Part shown: one piece after another, positions 24,122 through 37,745 of the stretch
How the letters are laid out: each line of letters starts with the position of its first letter
Numbering within the stretch: position 1 is the first letter of the stretch
Origin: Mucor racemosus
Lineage: Eukaryota > Mucoromycota > Mucoromycetes > Mucorales > Mucoraceae
NCBI GenBank assembly: GCA_027405735.1
Contig: JAPEHQ010000005.1
Span: 2,728,001 to 2,792,000 of the forward strand
Direction of reading: 5' to 3'
DNA: 64,000 bases
Notes under the pieces: generated by a model
Database searches by the model: none
The model's input: only the letters and a program-made list of their open reading frames with translations
Told to the model about the DNA's origin: nothing
Made by a program: the position numbers and the translations under genes

Positions 24122-27100
24122 TTATTGGAAGGCAAATCCAGTTGAGCATTCACTAATTGCTTTGAAAAGGTTTGAACGAAGATCTTCATAAGTAAGATAT
24201 TGAGGAAGATCAATTTGATTGAAACTATACAAAATTGAAGAAAAAAAATGAGATACGAAACAAGAGCATGTATGAAATAAAACTTACCAAGTGTGTGCAG
24301 ATGGCAAACGATTCACATCGCCAAATTCTTTGTGTATTTGGAATTTCTGAACCCCATTTGAACCTTGTAATTCTGCAAAGCCTTCTAATGGAACCTTAGA
24401 CGTACCCGTAGAAAATTGCAGCAATTTTGCTCTTTCTTCTTGATCAAAAGATCGTACAGCACGCCAGAACCATTGGATTTGAGGTGAAGATAATGTATAA
24501 CCTTCATATACAGTGTTAGCTTTCCATTCGTCAATATCAATATCTGGTAAACCAGAAATAAGCAATTCCAACTCTTGTTCATTAAAGATTTGAATCAAAG
24601 TAGCAGGAATAATATCATGGAAACCTTCGAGGAAAGCATTGACTTGGTCTTTGATGGCCAACACCAACTTTTGCTCGGTTACTAATGTAACATATTCATG
24701 CTTATTCTCTTCAGTAACAGGAATATCTCGTCCACCAGGCTTCAAATCAATAGTCTTGTTAGTACCAAAATCATCAGTTTCAACGCTAAATGTAAGATCG
24801 ATAATATCTGTAATGTCATTATCCAACATCCAAACTAAACTCTTGTAATAAGCAGGGTCCACAGCTTCAACATCACGATAATCAACAGAGCGTTCAAGCA
24901 TTAATTTATAAAATGAACGAGTGAAATAAGCATCCAATAATCTACCATCATGAATAGCTTTACCAATAATACGACCGACAAATTTGAAGTAACTTAAATG
25001 CTCTGAATTAACACCAGAAGCCCGATTAGGCTGATAAGTGAGTTTGTCAGCGGCAGAGGTAATGAATAATGCATAATTGGGATCAAACATTTGACGAGCT
25101 AGAACAGAAAACCATTCACGTGCAACACCGCCAGCATCAACACCTTCCTCGCCATGGAAATGAACATTGAGTTTACCATACTTGATTTCATCGCCTGTAA
25201 GTCCCTGTAATTTTTGATATGTATCTTCAAAAACATTAGCACGATCCAAAGAGAGTCTCAATGAAGGATATTGTTCACGACGATTAGTACGTTTATGCAA
25301 TTGTTGTACAAAATAATTTCGCTTATTATCAAATTCCAAAATTTTAGGATTATGAATCAATAAAGAGAAAGAACCGCCCATCAAAGAAGGATTGTTGCGC
25401 ACCATTATATTTAGGATCTTCTTATGTTCTTCTGTAAAGTTCAAAAAGAATTCTTCAGCTGGATCAGTTGCTTCAGAGCTTGATTTAACAGTATATCCTT
25501 TGTTATTTACATATTTAGAAACAGCCATAAATGACTCTACTAAAGGCAATAATACAGATGCTACATTGAGTAAATCCTCTCTTTCTTGAATCAAACCAAG
25601 GCAAGCACCAAGCTTTGTCCATAAAGGTAAAAAGTCTAATTTGTCGTAAATCTTGAGCACAGCCTTTTCATTTTGTTCAGCATGATCTGATGACACATTG
25701 CGCTTATTGTTGCGAGTATAAAGGTAATCCATGGCTTTCAATACACGTAATAATCTAGCTTGATGAGAAGTAGCAGCAGAAAATTGAGCTAATGCAGATC
25801 CTTCTAATTCAGCACCGGCCTTTAATTGATCCAAAATCAAGTACAATTGTTGAAGATCAACAATGATTTGGTTACCACAAGCATTAGCGATGCTTGTTAA
25901 ACCATCGATGATGGTACCCATTGCACCATCTAATGGTGATAAGCGGGAAAGAACATTAATTGTAGATCTGAAAGTATGGCTAGAGCATTCACCAATAGAG
26001 AGAACATCCACTACTTTTTGAATGTATTGGTCTGGGATACATGGTGGTTGAGGGGCATGACGATGTGGTTTCTCATCTTCAGCATTATCCAATTTTTTTT
26101 TGTTATAGCTGGAGACCAAATTGGGTATAGGACGACACATTACTTCCAAAAGATTCATCAATTGTTCCATGAGTGTTACATTATTCAAGAATACAGGTCG
26201 ATCCAAAAGTCCAATTAACACAAGGATGGGATATTTCACAGAAGCACTACCTGCCAAGGCTTTTGACTTTGGTTTACGACTACTACTAACGGAATGACGA
26301 CGCTTTAAATAGCTTAAACTATCATGCTCTGTCAAAAAATAAGCAAGAGAACGTTCATTGAGAGTAACTACATAGTATAGAATTTCCAAACATCTGTGAG
26401 CAATCAAATTGGGAGCATTTTCTGCTGGAGCTGCTACGGTATGTACAGGCTCTTCCTCCATTTTAGATGGTTTGCTGCTTGCTTTTTGGATTGATAAATC
26501 CATAAAGCTACGATCAACAGCTGCTAAATCAGTGCTACCATCTTGTAAAATGCATACGAGTAAAGAGAGTAAATCAGCGCGAGTTTTACTGTTTTCACAC
26601 AAACTCAATAGCAATCTATTGAGTAAAGCTTTTGAAATAGATTGGGGTACAAATACTAAACGTGCAAGAGTAGCTAATTGAGATTTGTCTACAATACGAA
26701 TAGCATCTTTGTGATGATGAGTAGATGATTTTGATGTATTGTTGGCAGCATTAGCTGTAGTGTTTTGATTATCATCGTTAATACCCATTTGTTGACCTTC
26801 ATTAGACGTCCTACCAATTCTCCATGTTGTATTTGCATCATCTCGAGTAGGTACAGGACTGGAACCGGGAAAGTTGACACGAGAAGCAAGGCCCAAATTA
26901 GGATGCATTTGTACACCTTCCAGTTCAGTTGTATTGACAGCGATATTAGGAGGATTAAGACGAGTGTTATTGTTATCATCCAAATTACTTTGTATCAATT
27001 GATCCATATCTTCATTATTTAAAAAGTCTCTAGCTTGACGTCTATTACGATCAATCGATTCTTGTCTAAGCACTTCATTACGAATATCTGGTGGTAAAGC

Positions 27101-30100
27101 AGCTAAAAATTCAGGACTAATCTCATCTTCATCCATACTTTCGATAGATGGGCGACGTTCTGCCATTTGTTGACTAATAACTTCAGCTCTTAAATCGTCG
27201 GGAAGTGCTTCTAAAAACTCTACATCGATTCCTGTTCCAGTGATGTCAACTACTTCTCCATGAATAGTAACTGTAACACGATTTTCCTCTTCAACCTGGT
27301 CATGCACATCTTCGTCGTCATCTTCTACTTCGCCATCTTCATTGATATCTTCTCCATCTGCTTCAAAATCAAAGGTATTGCTGTCTTCTTTACCAATTAC
27401 GACATCAACTTCTGCATTATCCAAGTTGGTATCTACTAAATTGCTACTTTCAGGCTCATTTTTAGAAATTTCGGTCAATTTAGCTATAAGAGTAGCAGTT
27501 AATTTAGAAGCCTTTGCAGAGGCAACTGCAGGAATGTAGACCATATGAGCTTCTTGGGTCCAGCGATCAGTAGTGTGGGAAGGTTGGAATTCCTTCAAAA
27601 GATCGAGAGTCTCTTTATTCTCTTGAGCTGCAGTTTCACTTTGGCCATCATTTGCATTTGTTGCTGCTGTCTCACTAGTACTACTGTTTGAAGCAGTATT
27701 TGTAGCATTTTGATCATTTCCAGTAGTAGATTCATCAACACCATTGTTTCTTTGTCGTTGTTGAGTAAACAAATTTTCCAAAATGCGTACAGCACTACCA
27801 CCAATGATGTCTTCATAAGCTTGTAAATGATTACTGTTGGCTCCACATAAAATAGCAGTTTCAGCAGAGAGAGATGATGAATCTGCAGACGTATCTGCAG
27901 TATTAGATGGCGTGCTTCTTAAAAGCGGATGCAAAATGACGCTATCAAAAGGTCTTCCTGCTCCATTACCATTGCTTGAGTTATTGTTCAATGATCCTCT
28001 TACTGTAGGGTTGATGATTTGAGTTGCTAAATGCGATGTTAGGGTTGATTATTGAATATATATCATCATAATTACGTACCATCTCCACCTCCACGAGTCA
28101 TGCTGTTGAATAAATCGACTACAATTTTGCATTGTTAAGTTAAATATTTTATCAAATCTTGACTCAACTTACGATTACGCTCCACATCTTCAAGCTCTTC
28201 AGCATTAAGACCATCAGTATCCAACTCATAATCAGCAGGATCAATGTCCATATCATCGTCATCTTGATTATCGACACCATCAGTCTAATAACAATATTAG
28301 TATATAAGTCCATAATAACAATATATATATAACTTACCAAGCTCATGCTATCTCTTCTGTTGCGTCTAGAATGTCCATTCATACGGCCTTCTTCAGTTAA
28401 TTGCCATGCTAAATCTCGGCTGTCATTTGAATGAATTGAATCACTTCTATCAGAATTGAGAGATTCATTTGATGAATCATATTCGTTAGATGAAAAAGTA
28501 CCGCTTTCACTCTGAGAATCTGATTCAGAATCACTATCATCAGTGTCAGTCTGGTAAAAATTTCGTATTAGCAAATCATCGTATCTATCAATGTTTGTAT
28601 TTACATACCTCATCTTCTTCATCAGTATCAGCATGGTGAAATCTATGGCGTCTAAACGCAATGTCTTCATTCTCCTCTTCATCAGATGAATCAGAAGTTA
28701 AATCAATTTCCAAACCACTTCCATCACTATCATCTTCAATGATTTCCTCACCAGAGCTATGATATTATACAATCAGATATATGTTTCAAATAATAATTGC
28801 ATTTACAAACAAACCTAGCCATTGAAATATCATCATCAGATTCATCCTCACTACTTTCTTCTTCCAATGCTGTACCATCAAACATAGCAAGAGATGAATT
28901 TCTATATAAATCATTGACTTCTCCAGCTTCTGTATCTTCCTCGTCTGTATCCATTGGGATATACATGTCTTGATCATCGTTTTCATCATCTTCTCCATCA
29001 TATTGTTGATTAGCTGCATGAATAGCTTCGTTAGCTTGATCAATTTCCCTTTGTATATTATCAAGAGGAGAAGACTCTCGATGAATACGGATAGCTGATT
29101 TAGTCAATTGTTCCAGAGGTCTTAATATCGAGTTCAAAATAGATTTGGCTTGAGGATAATTAACATCTACATCACTGATTGCAGATATTAAAATAGGTAC
29201 AAACCCCTTTTCCAACATCAATTTAGAGACTTCTCTTACAGCATCTTCTTCCTTGATACCAACATCTACATTAATGCCAGTAGGACGAGCATTCAATATA
29301 CGGTGGCATAGTTCTGTCAAGGCGAAATAACTGTTATATTTAACACTTTTGTTTGCATTGGATTGCAATGTATCTTTAAGCGAGCGTGCAACAACATCAA
29401 GTACATGATTTCGTACATATGCAAGCGATTTTTCATGATTTTCCTTGTCCTCTTCATGTACATGTGCAGTATCATAGCACATACCAACTAAAAGAGATGC
29501 AACCCACATTGAAACACCCTGCTTTTTGCGATCTTCATCAGTAAATGTATTAATAGCATTGTAAGACAAGAGCGTATTTGTCAGTTTAAACAATATCGAT
29601 TGGCGTATGCGAGCATTTGGTGTGTCTTCTGCATTTTTTGAATCATTCGATGAGAAATCTACAATTTCATATTTACAAGATGGATATGATGATACAAGTT
29701 CAAAAATGCACTGTAACAAAAATCCAGTATAAGCGAGTTTAATGTTGGATTCTTTCTGATTTGCTTGGGTTTGTACAAGTTGTTCAAGCAAAAAGTGAAT
29801 TACAAAAGTTGTTGTTCCCAAGATTGGTGTTGTGATAATACGATTATCTTTTGTTCCGACGTAGCGAATACATTTGGTATTGTTGCCTAATCGACACATT
29901 TGTGTGCTGACATCTAGGAAAACTTCAGGATCACGTAAAACCAAATTGCTGTGATTTCTAATGAATGCATCGACATCTACATTATCTGTACGTGGGTTTG
30001 TAAAAAAGGTGAGCAGCCATTCATGCATCAAAACTGTCAAGAGTGGTTTGCTTTCAATAATATGACGTAAAATCATAATAACATACGCTTGTTGAATCTT

Positions 30101-33100
30101 GAGAGCTTTGAATCCAGAGCTAGGTCGTTTGAATAATGGTTCAAGACCACCCAATTTTACGAAATCCAATGCTGCTTCATTATGTTTGGTGAGACGTACA
30201 ATGATTCTCAACACAGAAATCAAATTATCTTCTGTTAAAGTATCCATTTTGAGTAAATCAATACAATATTTCATAAGTGTATTTCTGTTTTCAGATGTAA
30301 CAATTGCTGGTAGAGATCTAGATTCTTCGTTTTCTTTTATTTCGGTTGTTGTTGTTGTATCTTTTGGTTCATCTGATTGAGCTAAAGCAGCTTCCAAGAT
30401 CAAAAATAGCGTAGTTAACCATTTAGGATCAGGGAATTCAGGATGAGCAACAATCATATCCAAGAATTCAAACCAGCTCATATAATCTGACATGGTAGTA
30501 ATCAAAAGGGACATGACATCTTGCATACTGGGTTCACGTAACATGAGAGCAAAGATACGGATCTTGTTGATCGAAGATTCAAACATGGAGCGAATGTCTT
30601 GATCTTTGCTAGAACCACCAAAGAATAAACGAACAGTTTGCTTTGTATTGAAATCCCATTGGTTAGGATCACCACAGCACAGCATTGCCATAAGACCACG
30701 TACTTCAAAATCGAGATCATTACGTTCATCAACAAGATGAGACAAAATTTGAGGAATATGAGCACGCATTTCTTTGCGAATCTCTTCTAAATCTGCGCGA
30801 GTTTTCTCTATTTCTATTTCTCCTACAGTTGAAGCTGTTTTCTTCATTAAATGATTTGATATAAATGAACTTCCATTGTCTAGCTTCTCCTCTTCATCGT
30901 CTTGGTCTTCTTCAGTAGTGTACATGTTCTCGTCTGCTTCTCCTTCTTCATCTTCAGAAGCAATATCTTCGTATTGATCATCATTATCATCTTCAACCGC
31001 AACTTGTTCTGACTGTTGATCAGAGGGTGGTCTCAATGCAGAAGGTCTATATCTTGCTAATGACAATGCAGCTTGAGCAAGGTTATTGTTTTCCCGTAGT
31101 AATTCAGTAGCCAAAGTAGGATCATACCACATGTTTACCAAAATGCGAACACCAGCATCAAATTCAACAGGTGTTAAAGGATTTGAGCTTTCCAATTCAA
31201 AAGATATATCTAATTGTGGTGGACCTGCTTCTACAGTATGTTGTACTAAACGACGACTGAAAAGATTATCTAAAGCGCAAATTCCATAACGCATATTGCG
31301 TAAAGCATCATCTATACGATCAGGTTCAAATCCCATTGAAATCAAAGCTCTACGATTAGTGTCAAAATGTTCAATTGGACTATTATCGACAGAGATTTTC
31401 TTGGCATTATTAGTTCTTCGAGGAGGAGATTCACCTTCATGCTTCATATTTTGGGTCACACATCTTAGTAAGGAATGCAGGACATGTCTTGAAAACTTGT
31501 ATAATACAGGGCTTTGTAAATATTTGTATAAGCAAGTTAATTTGAGTTGCATTGAAGCGACCCAATGATAAGGATCCATTAATTCTGAAGAAGTAGTAAA
31601 ATCATCATCCGGATGAGCAGTTGTAAGTATACTTGTATGTGGCGAATTGAAGAACAATTTAGATGAACCCAAATGATGAAGAATAGCAAGTAAAAGTTCA
31701 ATACATGTATTAATACGTTGAGCTAATGCATCATCTTGTTCATTTGCCTTGATTTTCTCTTCTGCTGCATTCCAGAAACGTGGAAGCATTGTATTTAATA
31801 AGAAATCAATGACACCAACATCTTCAAATGCAACTGCAATTGGGGTTTCCAAGGCTGTACGGGAACGGTCATCTAATAGCAACATGGATATCATAGAAAA
31901 CATGGATGAATAGTAATCATATTTGCAGTCTGGAACATCGTCTGCATTAAACATGTAATGTAAACTAAGGTCAAATAAATTGGCAATATCCACAGCAATA
32001 AATTTTGCACGATCAGGGAAAGACAGGCTGGATCCTGCAGCAGTAGGGATACGACGATTAGTAGATACTTTGATAATGCCTTGTAAAACAGGCATGAGAG
32101 CAGGTGGAACTTCACTCAATAATAGTTTAAAACGTCTAACATTGATGACTCGAGGATCTTTCAAATCTGGTTTCTCTTCTGCGCTTTGCTGTAATTGTGT
32201 TGTGGTGTACCATGATTTAGGAACAGAATCTCTTAATAGAATGTTTTGCCAAACCATAGTTCTGTGGATATCACCCAGTAATTGTACAATGCTTCTATAT
32301 TCGTCATTTTCTTCAATGCACCATTCAACCAAACGCCCAGCAAATTTGTTGTTTGTTAAAATAGCAGATGAGAAAATAGTGGATAGTAATCCAATGTATC
32401 CAAATAACATACTGAATTTACGAAACATGTCATTTCCTAATTTTCGAGATGCTTCATCTTTACCTAAATAACAAAAAAGTTAAATTAATACATGATTCTA
32501 TCGTATAGTTTGATGTAATTTTACCGTTTGCTTCAATATATTTATAAACTGTAGATGTTCCCTTGTCCAAATCAGTAAAAATAAATCGAGATGATTCATA
32601 AACTTTTGCGGATATCAGTTTGGCAAGAGCATTTGGTGATACATCTGCAATAACTCGAAACACAAAACTAAGAGAATCAAATGCATTTGATACAGAAAAA
32701 TCATAAGGAAGCATTGGAAGTGAATAATAGCGTAAAAGTAATTCTGGACCACCGTATTTAACAAACTCCTTCACATTATCTACATTTCTCAAAAATCCCT
32801 CCAAAAACTATACAACCATGGTTAAGTTTGACATGCATTTTTGGTACTCAATATCTACTTACTCTTGCTACTAAATCCACAAATCCAAGTAATAAACACT
32901 CTGCTTTTTCTGTTGGTGGATCATCTGATCTTTTTTCATATACTAATTCATGACAATCATCCATTGGTTTGCCCTTTTCTGAATGTCCAATTTCAATAAC
33001 TTGCTGTAATAATTGATTTGCACATCGAAACACCTCCCCTTTCAATTTAGGATGATGTCTAATCAATTCATCCATAGTTGTGCCTAGTGCTGTTGCATTT

Positions 33101-35158
33101 CCAACATCTGATGCATTTGTAACAAAACTAGGTGCTGTCATTAGATTGAAAAAATGAGGTAAAGGGTTTGCTTGATTGAACATGTCTAATCCAGTGCCAT
33201 TAAGACAAATTGCACCAAATGAATGCACAGATGCCATCAAAACTTCAAAATTGGGTTGTTGGTAAGTTTCAAATGTTTTCAAAAATGTTTGTGGTAATTT
33301 GATTTCTTGTAATACTGATAGTGATGTTGGCTCATTATGAATAAATGTGGTAGCAACGTTAATAACGAGAGCAAATACACCAGGTCCAAAAATACTATGA
33401 TGCTCCATAACCTTCATTATAGTATGAGGAATACTAGATTCAATCAAATTACGTAAGCCATCTGCTGTATCACTGGATTCCATCATACGAATCAAGAATC
33501 TCAATGCATTTTTAACAAGAGTCAATGCGTCATGATTAGGTGCTTGTTGATTGACAATGCTTTGCTCTATACATTCATCTACTTGTGTTTTGATAACTTT
33601 GAGTAATACATCCAATCCATTTGCATTACAAAATGATGAAAATGATGTATTAATGTTGCTCATAATTGTATCTAATAATCCTATCACTTTGATGAAGGCC
33701 TTTCTATAAATGGGATTTGAATTGCTAGGATGATCCAAGACTTGGATTAATGTTGACATGATACCAGCTGACATGAGCATGGTTCCACCAGATGATGTTT
33801 GTAATAAAAAGGTTAATAGAGTAAATAATGCGTCCAAAAAATCGACTGTATAAGCTAATAAGAAGAAAAAGGGATTAAATTGATTAAACATGTAAATATA
33901 TATATATATATATAACTTACCTGATGTTGATTGACATAATTGACGAAGAATATGAAGCAATACTCCATGATTAGCAGAAGCATTAAATGCAGCTAAAACT
34001 TCAGTAACCTTTGTTCTATGCCTTGCAATACCATCCAAGGCATATAATGCATACGTTTGAATATCTACAGGAATACTATTATCATAAGATACAAGTTGAG
34101 CAATTTGAGGCACTAGATGAGGCTCATAGATAAAAACTCTATTCTGTGCAATAGTTTCAGACATGGTGTGTGCTATTTCAATATTGTTAGCTGTCATGTA
34201 TTTATCCTTTAGTCAAAATGTATTTACCCATAATAACAATTGATATAAATCGAATAATCAGTAATTGTTGACGAACTGTAATCTCTGTCATATGATTAGC
34301 AATTCTAACCCGATTCAAAAGTTCAAAATGATTCTCTTTTGGCACTTGATGTTCTTGTACAAGTTTCCAAAATAATTCTCGATCTGTATATTGATTTGGT
34401 GCAACATTTATATTGATAGCATGCAATCCCTCTTCTTCTTCTTCTTCTTCTTTATCTCCTCCTTGTCTACTAGTACGAAAAAATGACATGCAAATCCTAC
34501 TATTGCCAATGATGGTTTCTGCTGAGGACAAGTCTGCAATAGATCCTCCTCTCGCTAATTCTGTTATTTTGTCCTGATGTGCCAAAAAACTGGATTGAAC
34601 TGCTTTAGGATTATTCACGCGCTGTGCTGGTCTTAACATGAGTCGTAACACAGCTTCCAAGATATCAATATCCGTTGTGTTTAACAAATTATTTAAATGC
34701 TATCAGAGAATATAGAGTTAAATACAAAAAATCAACTAATTGAAAACGCCAAAAAAAAAAACATACCTCATAAGAGTTATAGATGTTTCTATTTGTACAA
34801 TTTTCAAATAAAATCTTTGAAAAATTCAATATGGCCAGCAGCATTTGCTTGGTTTCTTCAAAAAAGGGTTTCTTTTGTATTTGATTTTCTTCAAGTTCGT
34901 AATCATGGCATATAGCTTCTAATATTGTATCGAAGTGGTTCAATACAGCAACAAATTGAAATAAATCACCTCTAGGAAAAGACCAAGAGTGTAATACCCA
35001 GGTCTTTATATCGTTTTGATCGTCTTCTACCAAGTGCTTGACGGCAGTTGCTAAAACCGCAGGCTTTTTTTTTTTTAGTTGAAATTACGTAAAAGCATTT
35101 ACAGGAAAAAACTTACCAATGGAGCAGGTTTCCTAATAGGAACTCTGGTTATCTTCAT
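24122..35158 (-). CDS. TOM1: HUWE1/Tom1-type HECT ubiquitin ligase
   Basis: Thirteen exons (35158-35117, 35063-34767, 34699-34228, 34190-33921, 33854-32863, 32807-32525, 32463-28815, 28756-28609, 28550-28338, 28284-28173, 28118-28080, 28026-24288, 24224-24122) sum to 10359 nt, 3452 residues. The N-terminal third has the helical repeats of the DUF908/DUF913 region (SWSFPRGDLFQFVAVLNHFD near 30-60). A UBA-like segment (ISMGFEPDRIDDALRNMRYG) lies at about 1155-1180. Long acidic runs are near 1280-1320 and 1950-2160. Two ubiquitin-binding motifs occur at about 2440-2495 (FLEALPDDLRAEV and FLAALPPDIRNEV). The HECT domain fills about 3080-3452, with HFHGEEGVDAGGVAREW and LPSAHTC. The catalytic Cys is residue 3419, its TGT codon split by the last intron; the C-terminus is TGFAFQ. 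Family members ubiquitylate unassembled ribosomal proteins, histones and mRNA-export factors; substrates here are unknown. Confidence 0.96.
33896..33916. repeat. TA microsatellite in a HECT-gene intron
   Basis: A run of alternating TA inside the 66-nt intron 33855-33920, close to its donor side. The intron length is a multiple of three and its frame has no stop. Confidence 0.8.
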
Positions 35159-37247
35159 ACTATATTTATATTCTTTTTATGCTAGAGTTTTTCACCAAAG
35201 AGATTATACAAAATGGTTAAAGTATTAGAACAAGGAAGAAATTTTTGGAAATTTTTTTCTTTTTCGAATATGGATAATGTTTCTTTCGTTCTCCAATGCG
35301 GAGTTGTGGGGTTTACCAAGAAGAAGAAGCAACATTTACAAGGCATTTACCTTGATAAAATTAATGAATTTAGCTACTATTTGATACGAAATAATTAATT
35401 TATATGTCCATTTTATTCTTAATTCGGTCAAAAGTATATATACTCATGGTTTTAAATTATTTTCAGGCACACAATTTAAAAATGTGGCGCATATTCTACA
35501 GACGCATTTGTCCGGTTAGATTTGGGAGGCAAGATGATGTGGATCAGAAATCAAACAAAATATCGATAAATATACAATTTATTAATTCTCATTATGACTC
35601 TTGATTTATTTGAAAAAGGAGTTTGTATCTTTTAGAAATCTTGTGTATATGTTGGCCTTCAGAAAATAGTAAATCAAGCTTTTTGAAATACATTCACTTG
35701 TAATTACAACATGATGTAATCTGTAAAGAGGCTATTTACGAGTATATTTGCATATTATTACAATGTAAGATGTGTAAGAATACAGTATTATTATTTTTTC
35801 TCTTGCTTTATAATACGCAATTCATTATTGGTATACAAACGCTTGTATTTACTTGTGCTTTAGTATCAATTTAACAAACAAAAATGCAAAAATAATGCAA
35901 AAAAAGGACTATGCGGAGTTTCAATTTCAATTTGCAACAGGTTGATGAATTTCATCCGATTTGCCATTTTAGAGAACAAACTTGTTCTTTAAAGGATTAT
36001 TTCTCCACAATTTTGGTTGTAACGTTTTTTATTGCTTTAAATATTTATGTATAAGTTTACGCAATCTAAATTATTGTATTTTTTATTCTTATATTTTATT
36101 AACAATATGTTGCTCTATTATTAAAAAGATGGAGTTTCGGTTATTTGGGAAGCGTCAAAATTATTTGCCCAAAACACCCAGAATTTAAGTTTTTATCGTA
36201 TAGACATAACAATTTCGGTTATTTTTTATTAACCAATACATTAGTGAAAATCTTCATTTTTGATGCCAAAATTTCAATTTATGTAATTATTGGATTCAAT
36301 CTTACTACCCCTCGACAAAATTCGAAGGAAAATTTAGGTCTCTGAAAATCTATAAAACTGCAATAAAATAAATGTAGTGAACGAAAATGATCGTTTGGTA
36401 TGTTTTTGAGTATCAGGGAGGGCTGAAAATTAGCCAAAGAAGCCCCTCAAAGTTGCCAATTTGAGCTATTTTGACATTTAAAGGATTTTCCATTCAGATA
36501 CTTGATGTATAATTTCAGGTGTTGGCTGTTGAATCTACGCAAATTTTTGTGCTCGAACTTTTGGTATTTTTTTTTCATTTAAAAATCTTTTTTGAAAAGG
36601 GATTTTGTGGTTTTCAGGCGAGAAAAATTAAAAAAATATCTTGTAACTTTATTTGAACATCTAAGTTTAGTTTTAAAGTGCATTGTATAGGTAATATTAT
36701 CAAGGATTACCGTCTATAATCAGTATTTATTGAAAGCTGCTGTATTTTGTTTATGCAAATTGCGTTTTAAGCGGCTAAATGCTTTGATTTCCTTGACCCT
36801 GTTTTCTGTTTCAGCCATATTATTAGCACTTTTGGGTCTAATATCTAGTGATACTAAAATAAACTTTTAATGTATGTTTTGGAGCTGAAATAAATTGCAT
36901 GCTGATCTATTTCATGTAAATGAAATAAAATAGCACCCCTCTTTAGTACTAAAACCGTCTCAAACGACATGAGATTACTACATGGAATTGTTTATATTTG
37001 CGCCATGTACTAATCAGCAGCAAAGAAAACAAATATAGAAGCATGATCAACATGCTGCCAAGTGGAACTATAATTCTAAACTAAAAGAAGCAGTAATTTA
37101 TTGTTTGATAAATAATAAATTGTCGTTTTATATGGTTTAATGATATTTTAATTGAATTGGTATGTTTGTCTTACATATATATATATACTAAAAAGAACAT
37201 TTTCTGTATATATGATTATTTATTTTCAAAACTACAAACAATGCATA

Positions 37248-37281
<34 letters not shown>

Positions 37282-37557
37282 TTGTGTGGAAATTGATACG
37301 TAAAAAAAAAATGATAAAAAAAAAAAAAAAAAAAAAAAAAAGAAAGAAAAAAGTAGATGATAGCAATGGTTAAAATGATTAATAGACTAAAAGAGAAAAT
37401 GATAATGATGATAGTGATGAAAATGATGAATAGAGTAAAAAAAATGATATTATAGAGAAAAGGACTTTGTTATGTTTGTGTAAATGATATTATAAACAGC
37501 AGTTGGTTTAGTTTTTTTTTTTTTTTTTTTTGTTGAATTGTTTAGTTACAGTAGTGT
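35159..37557. other. Intergenic region, no gene recognised
   Basis: 2.4 kb between the HECT gene start and the 3' end of the C2H2/DUF3020 gene. The block 36200-36720 (AAAACTGCAATAAAATAAA, AGGGAGGGCTGAAAATTAG) has the look of a dispersed repeat, but I find no second copy in the window. A TG microsatellite lies at 37246-37282 and an A tract at about 37318-37341. Confidence 0.45.
37246..37282. repeat. (TG)n microsatellite
   Basis: About 17 TG units with one interruption (TGTATGTG), followed 35 bases later by an A tract of more than 20 bases. Confidence 0.9.
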
Positions 37558-37701
37558 TTACTGTGCTACTGTTGCATTATCTACGTAATTTAGAACCACG
37601 CCAACGAATTCGTCTAATATTTTGTTTGAATCGACATATTTAATTCCACCTTTTGTAGTAATTGTAGATATGCAACATTGTTCTTGCTGTTCTTGTTGAT
37701 T

Positions 37702-37745
<44 letters not shown>

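Noticed and set aside
24288..24296. Loss of the HECT catalytic cysteine (frame reads HTW)
   Set aside because: Trp appears only if the intron is read through; splicing gives HTC.
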